64,000 nt of DNA from Ctenosaura bakeri. Its lineage: Eukaryota; Chordata; Lepidosauria; Squamata; Iguanidae. Below are positions 48,830 to 63,142 of this stretch, in pieces. Made by a program: the position numbers and the translations under genes. Where the stretch lies: NCBI GenBank assembly GCA_948474755.1, contig CAOLHI010000422.1, positions 248,001-312,000 on the forward strand, read 5' to 3'. Every line of letters begins with the position of its first letter. Within the stretch, counting starts at the first letter, position 1. The notes beneath the pieces are model-generated. The model was not told where the DNA came from and did not search any database. It saw only the letters and a list, made by a program, of their open reading frames with translations.

Positions 48830-49280
48830 CCCAACAGAGGAGCAAAGTTCGATCACATCAAGTTAAAAACAAAGTACACTAAAAATATTTGATACAATTT
48901 TTAAAATAATAATAAATGAACAATTCTGTTAAAAACACTAAATTACAATAGTTAAAAACACATTAAAACATAGTAAAAGCTACAGCACAATTCACTCCAT
49001 TCATAAGATATTTTTGCCACAATTAAATTCCGAAGACCTGCCTAAATAAAAGTCTGTCTTTGCCTCCTGACAGAAAGAGAGTAGAGGGGGCAAATGAACC
49101 TCTCATATGGGGCTCCAACAACTCCCATCAAGAAGGCTCACTTTCTCACTCTCTCTCTCAGCTGTCCTCATCAAACACGCTTGTAATGGATGTGAAACAG
49201 AAAGGCTTCCCCAAACTCTTAAAAATCAGGCAGGCTTATAAAAGGATATATGATCTTTCAGGTGGTCTGGACCCATGCTG
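48830..49280 (-). mobile_element. LINE 3' end, same family as 33060, minus orientation
   Basis: GACCTGCCTAAATAAAAGTC, AGAAGGCTCACTTTCTCAC and TATATGATCTTTCAGGTGGT occur in the order seen for this repeat. The A-rich 3' portion (48860-49000) lies to the left, so the element points left. Confidence 0.55.
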
Positions 49281-49859
49281 TATGGATGGACCCATGCTGT
49301 ATGGGTGTATATGTCCCTCGGGATGTTCATCTGCCTGCCTTTCATATTACATTTTCATAGTAAACAGCCACGTAACAAAGAAATTGTGAATGCAGAAGTA
49401 AGGCAGGCTGCCTAAAGCACAGTGATTGCACATATGGCTGCCAGCATCATGTGTCTTTGTATCATAAGGTGTCCGTTAATTGAAACTCACTGGCACAAAA
49501 CAAAAAAAGAATAGACAACTGGTGACATCTTTGCCATAAATACTGGTTAACTTGAGAACAACAAACAGCAAGGAAAGATTATTACCTTTAAGATATGCTG
49601 TGAAGAGCCTGAAGAGAGCTGTGATTGTTGCAAACAGGATGGTGAACTACTTTGCCCAGTCTGCAAAGCCTGCTTTTTTTCATTTTATGCTCCCACAGGA
49701 ACTCCAAGAATCAGGCATATGTACATATGATTGCACCTGACAGTATGTACAACAAGCCTCCAAACTGGCTGTCATGTTTTAAAGTCAACAGTAGCAGTAA
49801 TTTCCAGATTGGATAGTGTGATATAAAACTCTGAAGACTGAAAAGATCAGCTTGTTCAG

Positions 49860-50330
49860 ATTGAGGCAGCCAGGCTGTTAACTAGGTCTGATCACAGAGA
49901 ACATATTGTGCCTATTTTGCAGTGGGTTTTACAGCCAAAAAGTTACTTTGCAGGCACAGTTTTAAATACTATTGTTAATCTTTAAGGCTGTAATGGCCTG
50001 GGACCAGCTTAAGCAACAAGCTACATACTTCGTACAAATCTCTGCAATTAACCAGACCCTACTCAGTACTTTAATATTCTAACGGATACAAGAAGAACTT
50101 TTTTCCATTGGTATTCTTGTTATGGACAGCATAGGATGTAATAATATGGCTGGCTGTTTTTGGAGGAGGGTCTTCTGGAGACTTATGAAGACACTGTACT
50201 TTGTGTTTGGTATATCTGCTCTAATGGTTGACTTTCAGTACTAAGTTACTTTATGCTGTGACATAATAATACAATGTTTTCATTCCTCTTTTGAGGATGC
50301 TTGGTATCTGAAAGGTATATAAATCAGTAA
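49860..50330 (+). mobile_element. L2-like LINE 3' relic
   Basis: Near 49860 the + strand reads EAARLLTRSDHREHIVPIL, matching the conserved C-terminal block of L2-group reverse transcriptases. ATGGCCTGGGACCAG (49993) follows in the expected place. Stops and frameshifts are present. Confidence 0.6.
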
Positions 50331-50334
50331 TAGT

Positions 50335-52470
<2,136 letters not shown>

Positions 52471-52479
52471 ACTGGGGGA

Positions 52480-53780
52480 CTAGGGGTGCCAGATGAGTGG
52501 CTCTTCAGAAGGAAAAAATTCACTAATAGGGCAGTAATAACATCCCTTCTGAAAATCTGCCTCAATCTTCATGCCCTAGCCATCAACTACTTGCAAATCT
52601 AACTTCCAGTGGTGACAAGGTAATGAAAATGAGGATTATCCAGCTCCTGACATTTCTTGAAGATAATGGTTTTCCTGGTCCCATTTCAGCCTGACTTATA
52701 GCCCAGTTCTGGGACTTGAAGTGTCTTGGGTTACCCTGGCAGTCAAGTGCAAATCTCTTCTGTCATGGACTTCTTAGCAGCATTGGATATCACTGGCCAT
52801 TCTTCTGGATTGTCCCATGCTATACTGTGATTCCTGTCCTGTTCAGTAGATCAGTTCCAGTGGATGGTGCTATGAATGTTGTGTAGTGCTGTGACAGTCT
52901 TATGGGACAGTGTTCCATGGAATGCTGTATTATTCATAGGATTTGGGGAGCTGGATGACATCAGTATGTAAAGACACCCAGCTCTCTTTTGTTTCTATCT
53001 GACCTAGGTGCAGCCATGAATAACCTAGTAGTATCTAAAACTGAGATGAGAGAGCTGATTAAAATTTGATCCAAATAAGAATATAATTCTGTTTGAACTT
53101 ACTTGCTGATGGAAGCTACAGTGGCAAATATGTATAGTTTTTTACTAGTTTCACTGGTTTGCTGGTTGCACCCATTCTTGGCAAGGAAACATATGGCTTT
53201 AGTTACTTATGCCAGGCTAAATTAGTGGAGTATGTTATACATGGAGTTGCCCTTGAAAAGTGTTAGAAATAACAAGATGTCTGCAGTGTGGCAGCCTATT
53301 ATGACAATATAAGAAGACCTTCGCTGGCTGCTAGTTTACTGCTGGCCTCAGTTCAAGGTGCATGTTTTTGGCTGAAAAACCCACTAGAACCCAGGGCCTT
53401 CTACTACATGAACCTACATGTCAGGTGAAATCTGATATTGGAGAACTTTGGCTAGGTTCCTTCTGATGTTAGAAGAGTAGCTACCATGAAGAGTATCTTT
53501 CCTGATTATGGAATTCTTTTCCTAGGTATATTCCCTTCACAGCCTTGTTACCATCTTTTGGATACCAAACAAGTGTTTTATTTCCAAGTGTTTAATGGCT
53601 TTTATGATATGTGATACCCTTTTTAATTTGATTGTTTTTCAAAGATTTTTAGCCTTCTGGGCTGGGCATTATTTTTATCTTTGTGTGATCTGCTTCTCTT
53701 TTGTATTTAGTTTGTTTTATAGTTTCATTTTAGTTAGTTTTTACTCAGTCTTTTCCAAAGTAGACTAAAGAAAAATGAAA
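52480..53780 (+). mobile_element. Old L2-like LINE relic
   Basis: CATCAGTATGTAAAGACACC at about 52960, followed by CAGCTCTC, corresponds with one frameshift to the HQYADDTQL block of L2 reverse transcriptases. TTCGCTGGCTGCTAGTTTAC at about 53320 fits the later LHWLPV block. Intermediate matches are weak, and stops are frequent. Confidence 0.5.
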
Positions 53781-53784
53781 CTGT

Positions 53785-55762
53785 CATGAAGATAATAACA
53801 AAGCATACAGGAATTTTGTACAAAGGACTGGGGGGAAAAAGAGGCTTACAGCCAGAAAACCAAACAATAAGAAATTAGGGAAGTGCTAGAATCAAAGACC
53901 ATGTGTGTTTACATAAGTTAGCAGAGCAAAAGAGGGAAGCAAGGAAGGAAGACATGAAGGAAAGAGAATATTAAAAATGGAAAATAAATACATGCATATT
54001 CATCATGCAGTTTTTATAAAAAATACACGGTAACTATATGACAATTTTGCATGTGTTGCTTGAGCACACAATAGCCATTTTATGGTTTCATCCCATAGCT
54101 TTTCATAATGCCAAATACATAATCATCAATCGGCAGTGTAAGATAAGTGTTTGCGTGAATACAGGCTAAGTGTAATGTTGCAGGTGTTGTTACATGGAAA
54201 GATCACTATTAGTAAATTGTTTAAAATCTCTTGACTGTAGACCACCCTCTTTCACCCCTTTTCCTAGATTTTATCATCAGTTACACGCCCTTTTTGTATC
54301 TGTGGGAATCAATTTAACATCTCAAATGGATATTTTATTTTGTTTCATATGAAGGGTTTATATCTCACCTTTCTGTATAGACAAACAATATGTTAAAATA
54401 GTTAAAACAATGAATTAAAACTACATTTTACAACAGAAAGACCCAGCAGAACTAAAATAAACATACAAGAATAATGGCATGTAATAAAAACTCAGGAGAA
54501 TGACTCTGAATGCTTATTCAGAAATAAATCACAATGAATTCAATAAAACCTACTCCCTGTTAATTTTATGTATTTATAGGATTGTAGTCTTAGTGTTGTG
54601 GGCAAACGAGTGCCATACAGAACTTGTAAAATTGGCCTTTTAATTAGGAAATTCTGAGGAATATGGTCCAAAAAGGAACTTTTAGAAGCTTTGATGCCAT
54701 GTAAGTGTCTTTGGGAGATTGTTCCATAACCAGTTTGGCGTGACAGAGAAAGCATTGTTCTGTATGTAATTATGGAAGGCAGTGATTTTCACAATGGTGC
54801 ACAGGTTCATGTGGAAGGAGGTAGTCCTAAGCTATATAGAATTTCACAACCCAAAAAGAGGACTGATTTTTGTCCAGAAATAAACTAGATGTCATGCAGA
54901 TGTTTAAAACAGTAGTTGGACCAATCAGAAGTGCGATTTCCATATTCAGACTTAGATGGCCCCAATTCTCTGTACTAATGCAGTTTGATTAATTAATGTA
55001 AATTCTTCCAGCCACACAATTTTCTTTTTTGGGTTGTTCTTTCTAGAATTCAGAATGAAGTGAGGAAAATTCAGCTCACTGACTGTCTGTGATCCACAAG
55101 CCCAATCCTTTCCCCACACAGCACCACATCACCTGACACAAGCCACATTTTTTAATCAAATAGGGTCCTTGCACCCAGGGCCACCTTATCCATTAGGCAT
55201 TTTATTGCCTAGGGCCTACAAAAATTTTAGTGCCTATGAAAACATCCCTAGTGTTACGTTGCGGTGAGGTGGGAAGTCAAATACAAGAGTGCCCAGGACC
55301 CATAGAAGCTTGAACCTTCTCTTTGCACCTTCTCAAGGAAATGGGAAACAGCTTTGCTTGAACTGTTTTAAGGCCCAAAGGAATTTTTCTTCCAAAAGCA
55401 AGAGTGATTACTAGTTTTGAATAAACTAGTTTTCCCCTGTGGCACATAATACCTAAGTGGAGACAAAACAAAAAACAAAACAAAAAAACCTAGAAGATAT
55501 AAGATGCTTTTCTGAGTTAAAAATTGAGGTGGTGGGGTAGTATGGGGTGGAGTTCAGTCCTCTGAGGTCCACTAAGGTGTGCGCAGCCCCAGATCTCTAG
55601 AAGAATATGGACTGTTATCTTGTAGATTGCATTGTTTATAGATAGAGAAATATTAGGATTCATCTTCTTGTTCAAGTAATTGTTAAAGAGAAAACTAAAT
55701 GTTCTTGTCAATAAGTCTTGTGGTTGTTTGACTACGTACTAAAGATGCTCTTTTACTCTTAG
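53785..55762. other. Rest of intron 5
   Basis: 54340-54600 contains worn LINE/SINE end phrases such as GGATTGTAGTCTTA. A 55160-55260 block resembles a dispersed repeat. No gene is visible in either strand. Confidence 0.5.
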
Positions 55763-55811
55763 CTCCTGAAATAGTTAACTATGAACCACTGGGTCTTGAA
55801 GCAGATATGTG
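55763..55811 (+). CDS. DAPK1: DAPK1 exon 6 (residues 185-201, APE motif)
   Basis: 49 nt encoding APEIVNYEPLGLEADM and most of Trp201. It carries the APE motif that anchors the activation segment. Acceptor CTCTTAG|CTCC; donor TGTG|GTAAGT. Confidence 0.97.
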
Positions 55812-55922
55812 GTAAGTTCTATTTTTGGCGTACTTGAATTGTTTGTAATTTTTCTGAGTTTTTGAATATCAATCAGAATTCTTTCTTTTTTCTTCTTCTT
55901 TTTTTTCCCTTCTCTTCTGCAG
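55812..55922. other. DAPK1 intron 6, very short (111 nt)
   Basis: GTAAGT..TTCTGCAG. Its last third is an almost unbroken pyrimidine tract. Confidence 0.9.
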
Positions 55923-55949
55923 GAGCATTGGTGTGATAACTTACATTCT
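55923..55949 (+). CDS. DAPK1: DAPK1 exon 7, 27-nt microexon (residues 201-210)
   Basis: Encodes SIGVITYI plus flanking split codons (Trp201 before, Leu210 after), part of kinase helix F. Acceptor TTCTGCAG|GAGC; donor TTCT|GTAAGT. Skipping it would keep frame (27 nt) but remove nine helix F residues, which should disable the fold. Confidence 0.95.
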
Positions 55950-57987
<2,038 letters not shown>

Positions 57988-58033
57988 GAAGAGAATGACA
58001 ATTCAAGACAGTTTGCAGCACCCCTGGATCAAG
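57988..58033 (+). CDS. DAPK1: DAPK1 exon 9 (residues 261-276, end of kinase domain)
   Basis: 46 nt. It completes Lys261 and gives RMTIQDSLQHPWIK, the standard 'R.t..e.l.HPWi' end of CaMK-group kinase domains. Acceptor TTGAAAG|GAAG; donor CAAG|GTTAGT. Confidence 0.98.
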
Positions 58034-58556
58034 GTTAGTAAACAGAAGTATAGATTGTTATATTCTGCTTATTCTCTTTTCTTGTTTGCAGTTGTTTTGT
58101 TTGCTTTCTGACATTCCTATAGACATAACCTCTTACTGAGGTCTTACTGAGGTCTTGTCTTGCCTCCCACCCTACCTGAAAGTGGAATGGGAGCATGATA
58201 GTGTTTAGAAAGACTTGAGTTATATGAGTCTGAGAGAAAAAGAAGTTCCTTCCAAGTAGCCAGATTTCCAACAGTTGATTTTAAACTACCTTGTAAATCA
58301 GTTCATCACTAACACCGGGAAATAGGGAAATTGGGAAGGATCCAGTATGTAACCCAAAGAAAATGGAACATGGTGCAAGTGATCTACACTCACATCTCAA
58401 ATAATTGTAAGAGGAAATTGGCAATAGTTGTGCAGTTCTTTCACATTTTCATGAGAGCTTCTTGTCTGTAATGAATCGAGTAGCTATAGAATGTGTTCTG
58501 CCATCTTTCTTGACCCTTGTACTGCTTTTCAAACTAATTCTTTTATTTCCTCACAG
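58034..58556. other. DAPK1 intron 9
   Basis: 523 nt, no repeat recognised. Acceptor TTTATTTCCTCACAG. Confidence 0.8.
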
Positions 58557-58646
58557 CCTAAGGATACCTTACAAGCACTTAGTAGAAAAGCATCTGCAGT
58601 AAATATGGAAAAATTCAAAAAGTTTGCAGCACGAAGAAAATGGAAA
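58557..58646 (+). CDS. DAPK1: DAPK1 exon 10 (residues 277-306, autoregulatory segment)
   Basis: PKDTLQALSRKASAVNMEKF, then KKFAARRKWK. It starts the autoinhibitory and calmodulin-binding helix, which lies in the active site at rest and is pulled out by Ca2+/calmodulin in this family. 90 nt, both ends on codon boundaries. Donor GGAAA|GTAAGG. Confidence 0.97.
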
Positions 58647-58899
58647 GTAAGGTCTAACAATTTACAGTATTTTGATATAACTTTGTCTTTGAGATTAAGT
58701 ACATGTAGCAGTAGATTTTCTTATTAAGGCTACAAAGGGCCTGATGTATGCCTTAAAGAATTTTATGTTTGAGTTCACTCTTTGAGCTTCTTGCAGGCTT
58801 GTTTAACTTTCAGATTAAAAATGTAATTGGATCTGATAATTTGCTAATTTGTGTGGCGCTTCCGTGGTAGTGAGGAAAGAGAGCAGAAATATTCTTTTT

Positions 58900-59440
58900 T
58901 TTATTTATATAATTCTTAAAATATTTCTATCTCACTGTGTATTAAAAAATCTCAGGAGGGCTTTCAAGTCAGATGAAAACAAACAGTTAAAAACAATAAA
59001 AATAATTTAAGTGAGCTAAAAACATTGACATAATTAATTGAGGTAAAACAGATTTAAAAAATTAAAACAGTTTGAAACTACGTACATTAGTATTTGAGAG
59101 AAATCACTGAAGCCCAAAGACTGTAATGAATAGCCAGGTTTTTACTTGGTGCCTGAATAAAATCATTGTTGGTTCCAGTCAGGTCTCCAAAAGGAAGAGG
59201 GCATTCCACAGTTAGGATGCCACAGCTGAGGAGGGACTCTCCCATGTCCCCACACAGTGTATTGATCTATTTGGTGGGACATATGGGAGAGCCCCTCTGG
59301 TAGGCCTTAGTTATGGCAGGTACATACTGAAAGAAGCATTCCTTAAAATATGGTGACCCCAAGCAAGGGATTTTCTGAAAATTGTGAGAATGACAATTCT
59401 CAGATGAAGCCCAGAGTACATAATTGTCCTTGAGTTTATT
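58900..59440 (-). mobile_element. LINE 3' end, same family as 33060 and 48830, minus orientation
   Basis: TTTATTTATATAATTCTTAA at the left end, AATAGCCAGGTTTTTACTTG, GAGGGCATTCCACAGTTAG and TGGTGGGACATATGGGAGAG in the same order as other copies. Confidence 0.6.
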
Positions 59441-59529
59441 GCAAGGAGGAGGAAGGGCAACAGTTAAGCCCAAAGGAGATCTTTCTTGAAATAAGAGAGC
59501 AATAAATATTTGTCTTTGTTGATGATTTT

Positions 59530-59705
59530 GGCCGTTTCTGCCCTAGACTGTTATACCGTGATTATTCCACTTTCAACATCCTATGGAATCCTGGGGTTTG
59601 CAGTTTAGGGAGGGGCCAGCCCCTCCCTAAACTGCATACCCCAGGATTCCATAGGATGTTGAAAATGGAATAATCACGGTATAACAGTTGAGTTCGGAAA
59701 TGACC
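59530..59705. mobile_element. Palindromic MITE, GGCC-ended family, TSD TTT
   Basis: The arms meet at GGGGCCAGCCCC and pair with few mismatches. Ends GGCCGTTTCTGCC and GTTCGGAAATGACC. TTT flanks both sides (59527-59529 and 59706-59708). It sits 167 nt before exon 11. Confidence 0.88.
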
Positions 59706-59872
59706 TTTAACGCTATAAAGATTTCAGGTTTGTTTTAGAATTGACTCTTGTATAATTTGCTTATGTAATAATGTATTGCAGAGTGATTCGTTATTTTAAT
59801 GCTGTGAAAAATGTATCCTATAATAATTTCTTGTGTTTTCATCTTACATATTTATCTCTTCTCTTGTAAAAG

Positions 59873-59965
59873 CAATCTGTGCGCTTAATATCGCTATGCC
59901 AAAGATTATCAAGATCCTTTTTGTCCAGAAGTAACATGAGCGTGGCTAGGAGCGATGACACCCTG
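59873..59965 (+). CDS. DAPK1: DAPK1 exon 11 (residues 307-337, calmodulin-binding helix)
   Basis: QSVRLISLCQRLSRSFLSRS, then NMSVARSDDTL. Ser308 (QS) is the known inhibitory autophosphorylation site, and the RLISLCQRLSR helix is the calmodulin contact. 93 nt, both ends on codon boundaries. Donor CCCTG|GTACGT. Confidence 0.97.
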
Positions 59966-60158
59966 GTACGTTAAAGGCTAGAGTTTGCTGATCTACTTAA
60001 AGCAAACATTTTGACATCATTAACAGGGATTATTATTTGGAAACTGCTAAAAGTCACTCAGGTTAAGTTGTTTTAGTGTGTTCTATATAAGATTACTGTT
60101 GAAGTTTATGGAATCTTGTGCAAAATGCAACAGATAGGCTGCTGAGCAGTGCAGAGTA

Positions 60159-60605
60159 CAGTTGGCCCTCCACATTTACTAGGGTTAGTGGCACAGGACC
60201 CTCACAAAAGTGGAAAAACCACAAATAAAAATGTGTCTGTGTGTCCGTAGGAAGGGAGCTGAGGCGTGTTGGGGAGAACAGGCACCCAGAGTCCAAACCA
60301 GGTCAAGGAAAGAAGAGTGGATTCTTCCTTTTTCTCACCCTCTCCTGCCTTTGGTGTGTAGGGGCTGTCAGAAGAGTGTTTGTAATGCTGAGAAATTGGG
60401 GTGCAATCTATCCCTAGCTGTCCAGGCAGTGGCTGGTGGAGAAGGCTAGTGGAGGTGGATTTTTAAAGGGCTGCACAACCTGATCAGAACCACTGAGAGG
60501 GGAGGTTCCCCTGGAAAAGAAGCACCCTGGGGGGGCAGGGGTGGAAGAAACTCACAAATAATCATATTTATGAAAGTGAAACCCACAAACATGGAGGGCC
60601 GACTG
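60159..60605. mobile_element. Non-autonomous pogo/Tigger-like transposon
   Basis: Left CAGTTGGCCCTCCACATTT and, complemented, right CAGTCGGCCCTCCATGTTT are inverted ends of the Tigger type. The left flank is TA; the right flank has changed to CA. The inside holds no transposase; the frame at 60210-60449 is not counted as a gene. Confidence 0.82.
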
Positions 60606-60624
60606 CAATGTGCTTCCTTACTCT

Positions 60625-61040
60625 AATATTGAAAGATTTTCACTGTGTGCCACTTGTTCTCCAGACTATTGCTTTTATAAAGTTCTAAACAATTTAGGAC
60701 CTGACTGTTTGAGAGCCCATCTGTATTCAGTCATTACAAGAAGAGGAGAAGCACTTTTGAAGACACCTCTGTTTATAGAAGCCTGCTTTCTGTTGTGTCA
60801 CTCTCAAATTCTGGCAACATTTCTCAAACTGTCACTGCTCTGTATTCTCTTTATTCAGAAAAAGAGTCCAATAACATCTTTTTCATTGGGCTTTTAAAGT
60901 TGTTTCTATAGTTTTTAATGTTGTTTGTTTTATTATGTTTCTGCGTGATATTTTAATTTTGCATATTTTGTACATCACCTTAGTAATATTTTTATATCCC
61001 TAAGAAAGGTGGCATAAAAATCCCCAAATATTTTTTTAAA
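60625..61040 (+). mobile_element. L2-like LINE 3' end
   Basis: FYKVLNNLGPDCLRAHL at about 60672 fits the C-terminal block of L2-group elements. TATATCCCTAAGAAAGGTGG ends the element, the + counterpart of the terminal phrase seen reversed near 33080. Confidence 0.6.
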
Positions 61041-61673
61041 AAACAGAGAAGTGAGTCAGGAAACCGACTAGGCTGAAGTCTGGCTTTCTTATTCTTCACT
61101 GTCTTAATTGCAGCACTTGCTTGCATAATAGGCATTGGAGTATTAAGGTGTAGCAGGGTTCTTATTCAGGCTGCCTTTTTATGCAAAACATCCCAGGGTG
61201 TGTCTTCCCTGTTTGTAGGTTCTTTCTATTTCCCCATTGAGAATAATAGGCTACTATATTCAGAAAGGTCAGTCTCCAGTCCACACATACACACACATCT
61301 AATAACTCAAGTGGAGGAAAGCTACCAGTGACGTCCCCACTTCTCCCCTCTTCCTACTCTTGCACCTGGTATTTATTACTGCTAGAGTGAGGTGATCTTT
61401 CCACAGGAGCCTACTGCTTTATGCTAAGGCTCTCACAATGGCTTTTAAAATATTAAAAACCTTAAGAGCATTCACGATTTGGAATGGGAAGAGAAGAGGG
61501 GAAGACTGTTGGAAGCTTCCCTCTCCCTGAGTTCACAGGTTGATGTGTGCATTGTATGAGCCTGAGAGGGATAATCTTCTTCAGTACAGGAGGACACTGC
61601 TTTATGGGAGAGGGACAAAAGAGAAACAGAACAGAGGGCAGAAGCATTCTGAAAGTAAGGAGAGGTAAGGCAG

Positions 61674-61826
61674 TGATGGGGTAGTTTGAGCGTGCTCAAT
61701 TGTGGAAACCCACTGGGTGACTTTGATCATGTCATACATTCTTAGCTCCAGAAAATTCCTTAATAGGTTCGCCTTAGGGTCACCAGAAGTAGGAGACCAA
61801 CTTGAAGGCACACAACAGCAACAGCA
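61674..61826 (+). mobile_element. tRNA-type SINE with internal deletion
   Basis: Head remnant GGTAGTTTGAGCG joins directly to TGGAAACCCACTGGGTGACT, then AACTTGAAGGCACACAACAG. The B-box region is deleted. Confidence 0.8.
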
Positions 61827-62203
61827 AAGGAGTGATGACCAACTTGGTGTTATTTTTAAAAAACTCACCTTTGAGTAAGAACAAAATGGCCAGAATACTG
61901 CAGAAAATGAGGAAACACCCCCCGACAGTACATGATTGGCAAACTGTGATCTAGATCTTTAAAGAGAGAAAGCAGGACCTACAGCAACAAATATCTTCAC
62001 TTCCCAACCCATTTGCCCCATCAGGAAGGATCTTTCATCAGAAAAAGTACTATTTCTCTAAAGCATCTGCAAATGCTTTACTAGCTTGCCTCCTACTGGG
62101 GGTCACTGTCACATTGCGAAATTACAGCATATTGCAGTGAATATTTTCTTGCATTTCCGTGCTTTAATGAGGGAGGGTTCCGTTCCCCAAGCTACTAACT
62201 TCT

Positions 62204-62240
62204 TCTCTGTCAGTCTGTCTGTCTGTCTCTCTCTCTCCTG
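62204..62240 (+). repeat. (TCTG)n/(CT)n microsatellite before exon 12
   Basis: Several TCTG units merge into a CT run 55-90 nt upstream of the exon 12 acceptor. Confidence 0.85.
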
Positions 62241-62294
62241 TTCCCTGTCTTATTCCCACTTTATGTTTCTTGTATTTCTTCTTTAATTTATGAG

Positions 62295-62414
62295 GACGAG
62301 GAAGATTCGTTTGTAATGAAAGCCATCATACATGCCATCAATGACGATAATGTTCCTGGTCTTCAGCACCTTCTGGGGTCTTTAACGAATTATGACATCA
62401 ACCAACCAAACAAG
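62295..62414 (+). CDS. DAPK1: DAPK1 exon 12 (residues 338-377, linker before ankyrin repeats)
   Basis: DEEDSFVMKAIIHAINDDNV, then PGLQHLLGSLTNYDINQPNK. The helical start leads into the ankyrin array. 120 nt. Acceptor TTTATGAG|GACGAG lacks a strong tract immediately before AG; donor AACAAG|GTATGT. Confidence 0.97.
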
Positions 62415-62616
62415 GTATGTTGTGTTGCTCCATCCATTTGGTATGTAGATGACATCAATTTTCTTTTTAAAAAAATAGACATATGGTTTTATCCTTTTTA
62501 CTGGTAAATACAAATCATCCAAGGATTCATAAGCTTGCCAGCATTAGTTTGGAAGCATCTTTCTGTGAGCAATACATTTTTAAGCCCAATTTTTAATCTT
62601 TTTGTTCTCTTTATAG
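62415..62616. other. DAPK1 intron 12 (202 nt)
   Basis: Short. No repeat. Acceptor TTCTCTTTATAG. Confidence 0.9.
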
Positions 62617-62715
62617 CATGGAACACCTCCATTTCTAATTGCAGCTGGATGTGGGAATGTCCAGATGCTTCAGTTATTCTTGAAGCGAGGTGCTCGCATT
62701 GATATCCAAGATAAG
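62617..62715 (+). CDS. DAPK1: DAPK1 exon 13 (residues 378-410, ankyrin repeat)
   Basis: HGTPPFLIAAGCGNVQMLQL, then FLKRGARIDIQDK. 99 nt is exactly one 33-residue ankyrin unit (TPP..IAAGCGN...L.L.L..GA.ID..D). Both ends are on codon boundaries. Confidence 0.97.
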
Positions 62716-63043
62716 GTGGGCAGATTGTTTAATTACTGCTGGTAATAAAGGGTATTGGTTACTTCGCAGTGACTTTTAGAAGGACGCAGTCAGTTTGGGA
62801 CTGCATTTACCTTGGTATAAATACTTGAACTAGTGATCATTCCTGTAGCTCAGTGATTCAATTAATATTGGCCCGAACAACCCCATTTCCACCCTTTTAT
62901 GTTCAATACCAGTTGCTACCATCGGGTTAGTGCCCATGCAAAATAATTTGATTGTACCTAATATACTGAATGATTTCTAAAGAAGCTGAAAATGCTATTT
63001 GCTTATGGTTTTGTTCATTACTATCATCACATATTTTGGACAG
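62716..63043. other. DAPK1 intron 13 (328 nt)
   Basis: No repeat recognised. Donor GTGGGC; acceptor TTTTGGACAG. Confidence 0.85.
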
Positions 63044-63142
63044 GCAGGATCTAATGCAATCTACTGGGCATCTCGACATGGTCATGTAGAAACCCTGAAA
63101 TTTCTCTATGGAAATAAATGTCCTTTGGATGTTAGAGACAAG
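63044..63142 (+). CDS. DAPK1: DAPK1 exon 14 (residues 411-443, ankyrin repeat)
   Basis: AGSNAIYWASRHGHVETLKF, then LYGNKCPLDVRDK. Another single 33-residue ankyrin unit in 99 nt. The donor ACAAG|GTAAAG closes on a codon boundary, so the next exon (outside the window) can continue the repeats. Confidence 0.97.

Larger units (their letters stand above)
58647..59872. other. DAPK1 intron 10
   Basis: Holds a LINE 3' fragment (58900-59440) and a palindromic MITE (59530-59705). The acceptor CTCTTGTAAAAG is weak. Confidence 0.8.
59966..62294. other. DAPK1 intron 11
   Basis: 2.3 kb carrying a Tigger-like element, an L2-like relic and a SINE (listed separately). The intervals 61045-61670 and 61830-62200 show nothing recognised. 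It ends TTTAATTTATGAG, an unusual weak acceptor. Confidence 0.75.
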
